Below are positions 1-5,955 of a DNA stretch of 6,848 nt, piece after piece; within the stretch, counting starts at the first letter, position 1, and each line of letters opens with the position of its first letter. The notes beneath the pieces were generated by a model. That model made no database searches, was not told the DNA's origin, and saw only the letters and a program-made list of their open reading frames with translations. The DNA comes from Robiginitomaculum sp. (GTDB lineage Bacteria > Pseudomonadota > Alphaproteobacteria > Caulobacterales > Maricaulaceae): assembly GCA_027071965.1 (NCBI GenBank), contig JALSYJ010000330.1, forward strand, positions 1 to 6,848, given 5' to 3'. The translations under genes and the position numbers were made by a program.

Positions 1-793
1 GCCAGCCAATAGGGAATTGCAGGGCAATCACGCCAATGGCTCCCACAAAAACCAGCCGCAAGGCTGCCGTTTCTCCAATTCCGCTGCGCAAAGCCCAAAC
101 CGGAGTAAAATGCATGGCGGCGGTTTCAATGGCTCCGAATGCCAAAGCGGCCATCATAATCCGGGGTGAACGAACAAAGAATGACAGCAAAACCACAGGC
201 GAAGCTGTGCTTGAATCGGGAGGTACCAATTGCGGGCCAGGGGCCAGCAATGGTATCACTCCGGCAGCGCAAATAACGGCTCCGGCGATAAATGGAGCCC
301 ATCCTGAAATACCCAAAAATGCTACCAGCAGCCCTCCGGCACCAAACCCCGCAGCCAGAGAAACCGAATATATGCTAAGCATTCTTGAACGAATATGTTC
401 TGGTGCCAACTGATTGATCCAGCTCTCACTGGCAACAAACAATATGGTTATGGCAAATCCTGACATAAACCGCATCAGTAACCACAGGGGAACTGAAGGC
501 ACCAGTTTATAGAAAATAAAACTAAACGAGGTTAGCAACAGGCTGAATATAAGAACCTGGCGAGCTGGCAGTCTGGACAGGATCATTGGTGCAAATGGCG
601 CTGCTATTACAGTGGAAATAGCAGCAGCAAAAGCATTGGCTCCGATAATAAACCCTGACCCGGTCATTACCTCCAGATTCATGGCAAGCAATGGCAGGCC
701 CAGTCCAAATGACACCCCGACTATCGCCACACATGAAATAGCCGCAGTAATGGATAGTTTCCAGTTATCGGTATGAGGGGGTGCTTCTTGCAT
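1..793 (-). CDS. MFS transporter, N-terminal 264 residues (C-terminus outside window)
   Basis: This is an inner-membrane secondary transporter of the major facilitator superfamily; the substrate cannot be told from sequence. The frame is open from an ATG at 793 to the window edge. An in-frame TAA five codons upstream makes this the first possible ATG. The 264 residues hold about eight hydrophobic helices, roughly at residues 13-37, 47-68, 78-96, 102-122, 140-162, 166-184, 212-234 and 244-260. The stretch LMRFMSGFAITILFVASESW, followed by INQLAPEHIRSR (residues 106-137), matches the helix 4, ESW-N and basic-loop pattern of the YcaD-like MFS_1 group. A proline-rich hydrophilic loop (about 185-198) separates the two halves. 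Family members are usually near 390-400 residues, so about a third is missing. It diverges from the histidine kinase. An efflux or metabolite exporter role would be a guess. Confidence 0.88.
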   Translation of the reverse strand, partial: MQEAPPHTDNWKLSITAAISCVAIVGVSFGLGLPLLAMNLEVMTGSGFIIGANAFAAAISTVIAAPFAPMILSRLPARQVLIFSLLLTSFSFIFYKLVPSVPLWLLMRFMSGFAITILFVASESWINQLAPEHIRSRMLSIYSVSLAAGFGAGGLLVAFLGISGWAPFIAGAVICAAGVIPLLAPGPQLVPPDSSTASPVVLLSFFVRSPRIMMAALAFGAIETAAMHFTPVWALRSGIGETAALRLVFVGAIGVIALQFPIGW

Positions 794-913
794 TGGCTTG
801 TCCGTTTATGAGATTCGCCAGTATCGTGTATTGCCTTTTAGCAAAAGCAGGAAAAACAAGCTGGGGGAAGTTTATGGCAAGTGGTGATGTTTACGCCACG
901 TTCAGGTTAATTC

Positions 914-941
914 TTTGTACCCATAGGTGCATTAATATAAT
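914..941 (+). promoter_or_regulatory. Candidate distal promoter of the hybrid kinase
   Basis: A perfect -10 hexamer TATAAT lies at 936-941. The best -35 at acceptable spacing is poor (TTTGTA at 914-919, 16-base spacer). If used, transcription would start near 948 and leave a leader of about 68 bases before the ATG at 1016. The region around the -10 is very A/T-rich. Confidence 0.4.
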
Positions 942-957
942 AAAGCAACTTTACCGA

Positions 958-986
958 TTGGAAACCAAGTCGTGTTTAACTATAAC
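958..986 (+). promoter_or_regulatory. Candidate proximal promoter of the hybrid kinase
   Basis: TTGGAA (958-963) and TATAAC (981-986) are separated by 17 bases, a good sigma-70-like pair. The predicted start near 993 gives a short leader of about 23 bases to the ATG at 1016. The -35 sits inside the inverted repeat TTGG-AAA-CCAA (958-968), so a repressor or activator bound there would cover it. A start near 993 also argues against the alternative GTG start at 995. Confidence 0.45.
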
Positions 987-1015
987 CATCGGGGGTGTTT
1001 TCATTGGGGTATATC

Positions 1016-3082
1016 ATGAAGCAACTCGATCAAATGTGTGCCAAAATATCAAGGGCAGCAGATGCGCATTCAGTAATTGCAATAACTGATGCTGTGGGGA
1101 AAATAATCCATATAAACAAGAATTTTGAAGTCTTATCAGGATACTCTAAAGAGGAATTGATAGGTCAAACCCACAAACTGGTCAATTCCGGTCATCATTC
1201 CAAGGCATTTTTTTCGCATATGTGGAAGCGGATCAAATCAGGTAAAATATGGCGTGGACAGATCTGTAATCGCGACAAGAACGGAGCCTTGTACTGGGTT
1301 GATACCACAATCCATCCTATTCTTGACGAAAGAGGTATTATTTCGCAATTCGTCAGCATTCGCACCGATATTTCAAAAGTAGTTTTTGATCGCAATATGC
1401 AACGGCAGTTTCGTGAGAATGCGGAAATACTGAACCAATTGTCAGAGCTAAACATCCCGGAATTTTCATTGGAAAAAGTATTGGAAAAATCCCTGTCTCT
1501 TCTGTTGGATTTGCGCTGGTTGCGTACCTTGAAGAAAGGCGGGATATTTTTGTTGGATGCCTCGCTCAATTGTTATGAGGGTGTCGCAAGCTACAATATG
1601 AGCGTTGAGGAACATAGTTATTGGGAGAAAAAGATATCCGGGCCAGGTCTGGATATTGAACATGGTGAACAAGCCATCGGCTTGATTGATCTAGATCTAC
1701 CGAAAGGCTTTTGTATTCCAATCAGAGGCAGCGGAGTAAAGGTCGGGGTATTAGTTATATATCTAGAGGAAGGCGTTCTTTTTGAGACTCACCATGAGTC
1801 ATTTCTTGATAATTTTTGCCATACTTTGGGATTGATTGTTGAGAATCGCCAACAAAGAAAGCATATGCAAATTTCCTATGTGGAAGCCATAAGGATGAAA
1901 CAGTTGGCTGATATGGCTCGCCGGGAAGCTGAGCATGCAGCAGAGGCAAAAAGCCTGTTTATGGCCAGTATGAGCCATGAAATCCGTACACCAATGAACG
2001 GAGTTCTGGGCATGTTAGGCCTATTGAAAAGCGAAGACCTGAGTGAGGAACAAAGGGAATTTGTAGATATTGCCAGTGGCTCTGCTAAATCGTTGATGGC
2101 CATCATCAATGATATATTGGATTTTTCCAAATACGAGACTGAAGGCTTTTCACTGGAACAGCGTCCCATTGATATTGTTGAAGAATGCAAAAGGGTTATT
2201 CGGCCATTGCAAGAGGCAGCAAGAGCCAAGCTTTTGGAATTGAAAGTAGACTTTTCCGACAATCTGCCAAAAAACATTGTGGGCGACGCGACCCGTTTGG
2301 GGCAGGTGATTACCAACCTTTTGTCAAATGCCATTAAATTTACCGAGACCGGGGAGGTGCGCTTGTGTGTCACCAAAGAGACATCTGCCGGGAATAATAT
2401 GTTGGTGATTACTGTCGCTGATACAGGTATTGGCATGGATAAGAGTGCACAGGCCACAGTATTTGACCGCTTCAGTCAGGCAGATAGCTCAATCAATCGC
2501 CAGTTCGGAGGTACCGGGCTGGGGCTGGCCATCGTGAAGCAGCTTGCCGAGGCCATGGGCGGAAAGATAACCTTAAAAAGCTTTCCGGGTACGGGAAGCA
2601 AGTTTCGTTTTTGCATTCCCTTGCAAGAGGCAGAAGCAAGCTCTTTGGTTGAGGAAGAACAAGACCTGCTGCCACAGGAGCCGTTAAATATTCTGGTGGC
2701 TGAAGACAATCATGCTAATCAGCTATTGCTTACAAAAATTCTGGAAGCCGCCGGGCACCAGATCACACTTGTCGAAAATGGCAGACAGGCCGTGGATACT
2801 GTTGCGGCTGGTGATTTTGATGTGGTGTTAATGGATGTTCAAATGCCGGTATTGGATGGTTTGGCCGCCAGCAGGGAAATCCGTTCGCTATCAGGTATAA
2901 ACAGGGATATTCCAATTATTGCAGTAACGGCTGATGTGATTCCGTCCCAGATAGTAAAAATTTTAGATTCAGGGATCGATGACCATGTGGGAAAACCAAT
3001 AAACCCGGCGCAATTGTTTGAAGCTCTGGCCAATATATCAAAAAAAGAGGTTATCGCGCTCCCGTCGCAGGCCAAAGCATAG
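1016..3082 (+). CDS. Hybrid sensor histidine kinase (PAS-GAF-HisKA-HATPase-REC), cytoplasmic
   Basis: This 688-residue kinase autophosphorylates on histidine and passes the phosphate to its own receiver. Numbering is from the ATG at 1016. The PAS domain spans about 15-120 and carries NFEVLSGYSKEELIG and the W79-RG...NR...G..YW pattern. A GAF-like domain spans about 150-278. A helical linker (about 280-318) precedes the H-box SHEIRTPMNG, with phosphoacceptor H321. The ATPase has the N-box around N434/N438, DTGIGM at 469-474, FDRFSQ at 483-488 and GGTGLGLAI at 498-506. The receiver (about 557-675) has acidic E563/D564, phosphoacceptor D607 in LMDVQMP, T638 and K660. No membrane segment or signal peptide is seen, so the sensed signal is intracellular. 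There is no HPt domain, so any onward relay needs a separate protein. The ATG at 1016 is preferred over an in-frame GTG at 995 because GGGG at 1006-1009 gives a six-base spacing. No partner regulator adjoins it. Confidence 0.95.
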   Translation: MKQLDQMCAKISRAADAHSVIAITDAVGKIIHINKNFEVLSGYSKEELIGQTHKLVNSGHHSKAFFSHMWKRIKSGKIWRGQICNRDKNGALYWVDTTIHPILDERGIISQFVSIRTDISKVVFDRNMQRQFRENAEILNQLSELNIPEFSLEKVLEKSLSLLLDLRWLRTLKKGGIFLLDASLNCYEGVASYNMSVEEHSYWEKKISGPGLDIEHGEQAIGLIDLDLPKGFCIPIRGSGVKVGVLVIYLEEGVLFETHHESFLDNFCHTLGLIVENRQQRKHMQISYVEAIRMKQLADMARREAEHAAEAKSLFMASMSHEIRTPMNGVLGMLGLLKSEDLSEEQREFVDIASGSAKSLMAIINDILDFSKYETEGFSLEQRPIDIVEECKRVIRPLQEAARAKLLELKVDFSDNLPKNIVGDATRLGQVITNLLSNAIKFTETGEVRLCVTKETSAGNNMLVITVADTGIGMDKSAQATVFDRFSQADSSINRQFGGTGLGLAIVKQLAEAMGGKITLKSFPGTGSKFRFCIPLQEAEASSLVEEEQDLLPQEPLNILVAEDNHANQLLLTKILEAAGHQITLVENGRQAVDTVAAGDFDVVLMDVQMPVLDGLAASREIRSLSGINRDIPIIAVTADVIPSQIVKILDSGIDDHVGKPINPAQLFEALANISKKEVIALPSQAKA

Positions 3083-3118
3083 GTTTGGTCCCTGACCCTA
3101 GCTTAAATCCCGGGATTT
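3072..3118 (+). terminator. Convergent kinase/ccmD junction with stacked inverted repeats; weak terminator candidate
   Basis: Only 15 bases separate the kinase stop (3080-3082) from the ccmD stop (3098-3100). Three short inverted repeats are packed here: CCAAA-N7-TTTGG at 3072-3088 across the kinase stop, GGTC-CCT-GACC at 3087-3097, and the perfect 14-base palindrome AAATCCCGGGATTT at 3105-3118 inside the end of ccmD. On the plus strand the last one is followed by a pyrimidine-rich stretch ending in five Ts around 3126-3131, which resembles a weak intrinsic terminator. None is a textbook G/C-stem plus T-run. Confidence 0.25.
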
Positions 3119-3262
3119 CTGTTCTATTTTTGCAAGATTGCGAGCCGCCCGGATACGGCGGCGGATAGTCATGAGGATCATTGTGCCAAGTATGGCGATA
3201 CTGACCCCGTAACATATTAAAACAAATGAGCTGTTTTTTCCAAAATCAAAAATATCAGGCAT
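3098..3262 (-). CDS. ccmD: Cytochrome c maturation protein CcmD
   Basis: This 54-residue protein has one membrane helix (about residues 12-32, SFVLICYGVSIAILGTMILM) followed by a strongly basic tail (RRRIRAARNLAK). That is the usual size and layout of CcmD. In system I, CcmD is an inner-membrane helper that stabilises CcmC with CcmE and aids release of holo-CcmE. The frame extends upstream to 3397, but I start it at 3262 because MPDIFDFG fits the family N-terminus. AAGGA sits just upstream, and the extra residues only duplicate coding sequence of ccmC. The ATG overlaps the ccmC stop by eight bases, which suggests translational coupling. It is the last gene of the operon; no ccmG follows, because the kinase converges directly. 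Confidence 0.85.
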   Translation of the reverse strand: MPDIFDFGKNSSFVLICYGVSIAILGTMILMTIRRRIRAARNLAKIEQKSRDLS

Positions 3263-4022
3263 CAGGGTTTCCTTTTGACTGAGCGCTGGCCTTTGATGCA
3301 ACGCGCCCCGATGCTCTTTGCACAAGAGCATAAGCCCGTCGTTCGTCCAGTTCACTTTGCATTTGCTGTAATACCAGCCAGCCAAACAGGCAGGCATATC
3401 CTGCTATGGACATATAAAGCGGCCATGACATCGAAGCGTCTATGGCCGGCCCGCCAGCACGAAGCAGGGAGGCTGGTTGGTGCAGGCTTGACCACCAATC
3501 CACCGAAAATTTTATTATAGGTAAGTTTATAGCGCCAATCATTGCTGTTATTGCGGCAATTCTGGTGCTGGCCACTTCATCGCGAATTGCGCTGCGAATA
3601 GCAATATAACCAAGAAACAGAAATAACATAATCAGGGTCGAGGTCAGCCGCGCATCCCATACCCAATAGGCCCCCCACATTGGTTTTCCCCACAAGGCAC
3701 CTGTAAACAACCCCAGGAAGGTAAGCGCAGCACCAACAGGGGCTGCGGCTTTGGCTGCGGTGTCAGCCAGTGAGTGACGCCAGACAAAGCTTACAAAACT
3801 GGCTCCTGCCAGAAAGGCATAGGCCAAAGAGGCCACAATAACCGCAGGAACATGCACATAAATAATCCTGAAGGTGTCGCCTTGTTGATAGTCTGGAGGC
3901 ACAAAGAACAGCCCCATTGCCCATGCCGGTACAATCAATAACAGCGCACCAATGCCCAAAACCGGAACCAGTATGCGGCAAAGGTTTTGAAATCGGACAG
4001 GATTGGCAAAATATGAAAACAT
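3255..4022 (-). CDS. ccmC: Haem exporter protein CcmC
   Basis: This 255-residue polytopic inner-membrane protein delivers haem to CcmE on the periplasmic side. With the start at 4022, the tryptophan-rich haem motif WGAYWVWDARLTS begins at residue 116. The two expected periplasmic haem-ligand histidines are present: H57 in YVHVP and H181 in WWSSLHQP. Six hydrophobic helices can be traced, as in the family. I chose ATG 4022 (MFSYFANPVRF) over the upstream in-frame ATG at 4073, because it matches the usual CcmC N-terminus and lies 16 bases after the ccmB stop, whereas 4073 would lie inside ccmB. The C-terminal tail after the last helix is basic and soluble. It is the third gene of the ccmABCD unit. 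Confidence 0.96.
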   Translation of the reverse strand: MFSYFANPVRFQNLCRILVPVLGIGALLLIVPAWAMGLFFVPPDYQQGDTFRIIYVHVPAVIVASLAYAFLAGASFVSFVWRHSLADTAAKAAAPVGAALTFLGLFTGALWGKPMWGAYWVWDARLTSTLIMLFLFLGYIAIRSAIRDEVASTRIAAITAMIGAINLPIIKFSVDWWSSLHQPASLLRAGGPAIDASMSWPLYMSIAGYACLFGWLVLQQMQSELDERRAYALVQRASGRVASKASAQSKGNPDA

Positions 4023-4038
4023 TTGTGAGTCTGATCCT

Positions 4039-4698
4039 TTATTCCAAGTGCACCTTAAGCGCCAATGTTGCAATCACAGGGGCTATAACCATGGCGCCAA
4101 GGGAAATTGCACCGAGTATTTTTAATTCTGAACTGGCAATATCTGCTATTTGTACAGCGCCTACTCCAAAAATCAAAGGGGCTGCGAGCAGGGGGCCGGA
4201 AATCAGCACAATAAGTAATCCGGAACCGCGTAAATTGGCAGTAAGCGCAGAAACCATACCGCCCATAAACACCAGCGCCGGCCCACCGATAGCAAGTGAG
4301 ATAAATGTCAAGGCTAGTACGGAAACTGGCGCGCCCAGCATCAGCGCCGCTAAAGGAGACAGTATCAAGATCGGGGTAAACACCACTAACCAGTGGGAAA
4401 TAAATTTTCCAATGGAAAATTCCACCAGTGATTGACCATCTACAAACCAGCACTCCAGCGTACCATCATGTAAGTCTTCGGCAAACAGGCGGTCAAGCGA
4501 TAGCTGACTGGCCAGACTTGCGGCAAGCCAGACCAAAGCTGGTGCCAGATTTGCTCTGAATTCCTGCTCCGGGCCGAGCGCAAAAGCAGCCAGTACCGTA
4601 AATAGAATGAAAAAAACAGATCCTTGCGCCCAGCTTCCGCCGGATCTGCTTGCTTTACGTATTTCGCGCCCAATCAATCCTGTTATTGCCGGGGTCAT
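4039..4698 (-). CDS. ccmB: Haem ABC exporter permease CcmB
   Basis: This 219-residue integral membrane subunit pairs with the ATPase CcmA. Family-typical features are the N-terminal cytoplasmic REIRKASR segment and about six helices (roughly 24-42, 50-66, 100-120, 124-146, 160-180 and 194-214). The conserved cytoplasmic stretch LDRLFAEDLHDGTLE lies at residues 68-82, between helices 2 and 3, and is the CcmB hallmark. The length is normal for the family. The start codon overlaps the ccmA stop in an ATGA junction (4695-4698), a standard coupling arrangement. Current models assign CcmAB to ATP-driven release of haem-loaded CcmE from CcmCD rather than to haem export itself. Confidence 0.96.
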   Translation of the reverse strand: MTPAITGLIGREIRKASRSGGSWAQGSVFFILFTVLAAFALGPEQEFRANLAPALVWLAASLASQLSLDRLFAEDLHDGTLECWFVDGQSLVEFSIGKFISHWLVVFTPILILSPLAALMLGAPVSVLALTFISLAIGGPALVFMGGMVSALTANLRGSGLLIVLISGPLLAAPLIFGVGAVQIADIASSELKILGAISLGAMVIAPVIATLALKVHLE

Positions 4699-5342
4699 GG
4701 TGCGTTGTCCTGATGTAATTGAATAAAACTGGTAGGAGCACCAGGGTGTAATGGCTCATGAGAAGCAATTATGGCGCTTCCGCCGTTTTTGGTATGTTCC
4801 ACGAGCAGTCCTTCAATTAGTTGCCGTCCTTTTCTGTCAAGATTGGCGCTTGGTTCGTCAAGTATCCATACGGGCCAGTTTCCCAATAACAGCTTGGCCA
4901 GATTCAGGCGTCTGAATTGTCCGGCGGAAAGGCTTCTGGCTGTCTGGTTTTTGAAATCAGAAAGCCCAACCCTGTCAATTGTCTGTGAAATCTGAACATG
5001 GCTTTTGAATATTTTTTGCCAAAATACCAGGTTTTCTTCTACGGTTAATTCAAGGCTTAATCCGTTTTTATGTCCCATCCAGCCAATAGCTCCATGGGCG
5101 GGGCCGTTTATCCACGGATTATTTGCCAGCCTGTAACGTATTTTGCCTGAGTAAAAATTCGAAAATCCGGCAAGAATTCTTAACAGGCTGGTTTTGCCAG
5201 ACCCGTTTCCACCTCGAATCATCAGCACTTCGCCAAAGGACAGGCTCAGGTTTACTCCGCTGAAAACCGGTACTGAGCCACGGGAAAATTCCAGATTATC
5301 CGTACTGATGCAATAGGGAGGAAAAGAGTTGTTTTTTGGCAT
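4695..5342 (-). CDS. ccmA: Haem ABC exporter ATP-binding protein CcmA
   Basis: This 215-residue ABC ATPase acts at the cytoplasmic face with CcmB. Visible motifs are Walker A GGNGSGKTS (44-52), the Q-loop-region GWMGHKNGL (87-95), signature LSAGQFRRLNLAKL (138-151), Walker B VWILDEP (158-164) with catalytic E163, D-loop SANLD, and H-loop H195 in IIASHEP. The LSAG-Q-RR signature and the WMGH element are typical of CcmA. The usual GHQ of the family is GHK here. The ATG at 5342 is the first possible start, since an in-frame TAA lies two codons upstream. The ribosome site is weak (GGTGG about nine bases upstream). The N-terminus carries roughly ten extra residues before the usual first strand. 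It is the first gene of the leftward operon. Confidence 0.96.
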   Translation of the reverse strand: MPKNNSFPPYCISTDNLEFSRGSVPVFSGVNLSLSFGEVLMIRGGNGSGKTSLLRILAGFSNFYSGKIRYRLANNPWINGPAHGAIGWMGHKNGLSLELTVEENLVFWQKIFKSHVQISQTIDRVGLSDFKNQTARSLSAGQFRRLNLAKLLLGNWPVWILDEPSANLDRKGRQLIEGLLVEHTKNGGSAIIASHEPLHPGAPTSFIQLHQDNAP

Positions 5343-5377
5343 AAATTAGCGCCACCAGAACATTTCGCAGGGTCATT

Positions 5378-5406
5378 CTTTGAAACCGGATCAGTAGGCA
5401 TGTCAA
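5378..5406 (-). promoter_or_regulatory. Candidate ccmA promoter
   Basis: Read leftward, a perfect -35 TTGACA occupies 5406-5401. A 17-base spacer leads to TCAAAG (5383-5378), which is a poor -10. Transcription would begin near 5371, giving about 29 bases of leader before the ccmA ATG at 5342. The strong -35 with a weak -10 would suit an activator-dependent promoter, but this is inference. Confidence 0.3.
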
Positions 5407-5450
5407 TCTAAAATGGTGTGCGGCATCTTGTAAAGTTGCACTGATCGGGA

Positions 5451-5480
5451 TTGTGTGATTGGCCACAGATCATGTATAAC
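5451..5480 (+). promoter_or_regulatory. Candidate ccmE promoter
   Basis: TTGTGT (5451-5456) and TATAAC (5475-5480) are separated by 18 bases, a reasonable sigma-70-like pair. The start would fall near 5487, giving a leader of about 49 bases. The -10 lies within an imperfect inverted repeat (5471-5489), and the -35 overlaps the first GTGTGATT copy. The nonamer TATAACCAT at this -10 also occurs at the proximal kinase promoter (981-989). Confidence 0.45.
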
Positions 5481-5535
5481 CATACCATGACAAGGTGTGA
5501 TTTTGCGCCAGTTTTATTAGATCAGGTGAACTTAT

Positions 5536-5955
5536 ATGAAACCGCAGCGAAGAAACCAGCGATTAACAGTATTGGCTGTGGGGCTGGTTGCTCTGGTCGG
5601 AGCGTTGGCATTGGCTTCAATCGGTCTTAAAGACAGTATTTCTTATTTTTATGCGCCCACCGAACTGGTTTCATCACCACCAGATCCTGGAAAAAAAATC
5701 CGTTTGGGGGGGATGGTCTTGGCCGGCTCCATTGAGCGTCTTGATGGATACAAGGTGGTGTTTACGGTTTCAGATTATGAAAACAGCGTAGTGGTTAATT
5801 TTGATGGCATCTTGCCTGATTTGTTTCGGGAGGGGCAAGGTGTGGTTGCTGAAGGCGTTTTGAACGACAATGGTCAGTTTATTGCCAGCAGGGTTCTGGC
5901 TAAGCATGATGAAAAATATATGCCGCCGGAAGTCGCCGATTCCTTGAAAAAATAA
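5536..5955 (+). CDS. ccmE: Cytochrome c maturation haem chaperone CcmE
   Basis: This 139-residue periplasmic haem chaperone is anchored by one N-terminal helix. The sequence shows a basic cytoplasmic start (MKPQRRNQR), a signal-anchor helix at about 11-31, then an OB-fold beta-barrel. The barrel contains RLGGMVLAGSIER, VVFTVSDYENSVVVNFDGILPDLFREGQGVVAEG and the terminal motif VLAKHDEKYMPPEV. H124 is the residue that binds haem covalently, and Y128 is the conserved axial ligand. Length and motifs are standard. The start has AGGTGA at 5524-5529, seven bases ahead of the ATG. It receives haem from CcmC and passes it to CcmF (not present here). It is transcribed away from ccmABCD as a separate unit and is followed by 244 non-coding bases, so it is probably monocistronic. 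Confidence 0.97.
   Translation: MKPQRRNQRLTVLAVGLVALVGALALASIGLKDSISYFYAPTELVSSPPDPGKKIRLGGMVLAGSIERLDGYKVVFTVSDYENSVVVNFDGILPDLFREGQGVVAEGVLNDNGQFIASRVLAKHDEKYMPPEVADSLKK

Larger units (their letters stand above)
794..1015. promoter_or_regulatory. Divergent intergenic region between the MFS gene and the hybrid kinase
   Basis: These 222 bases separate the start codons of two divergent genes and hold no convincing gene. They contain two rightward sigma-70-like promoters, annotated separately. They also contain two short inverted repeats: CTTTT-AGC-AAAAG at 835-847, and TTGG-AAA-CCAA at 958-968, which overlaps a -35 element. I could not identify a good leftward promoter for the MFS gene. The 835-847 repeat lies about 40 bases upstream of the MFS start and could be an operator or a leader hairpin, but nothing in the sequence decides this. 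Confidence 0.55.
5343..5535. promoter_or_regulatory. Divergent control region between ccmA and ccmE
   Basis: These 193 non-coding bases separate the two ccm units. They hold a rightward promoter candidate, a weaker leftward one, a direct repeat GTGTGATT at 5453-5460 and 5495-5502, and an imperfect inverted repeat centred on GTAT-AACC-ATAC at 5474-5485 that covers the rightward -10. The layout allows coordinated control of both ccm units by one regulator. No complete FNR-type site (TTGAT-N4-ATCAA) was seen. Confidence 0.55.

Noticed and set aside
36..413. 125-codon plus-strand open frame
   Set aside because: It lies wholly antisense to the MFS transporter, whose frame gives clear membrane helices and family motifs. 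The plus-strand product is low-complexity and resembles no family.
781..1089. 102-codon plus-strand open frame upstream of the kinase
   Set aside because: It overlaps both the MFS start and the kinase PAS coding region, has no good ribosome site, and crosses the predicted kinase promoters. Its sequence is not protein-like.
1876..2457. 193-codon minus-strand open frame inside the kinase
   Set aside because: It is antisense to the HisKA and ATPase domains, where the plus frame carries all conserved motifs. It is a shadow of strongly constrained codons.
3917..4435. 172-codon plus-strand open frame antisense to ccmB and ccmC
   Set aside because: The minus frames are unmistakable CcmB and CcmC. 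The antisense product is an Ala/Pro/Ser/Thr-rich shadow without domain features.
5452..5467. TGTG-N6-CACA resembling a CRP/FNR-family site in the ccmE promoter
   Set aside because: Only the outer four bases of each arm match (5454-5457 and 5464-5467). The inner and flanking bases do not continue the symmetry, so it is too weak to name as a site for a specific regulator.
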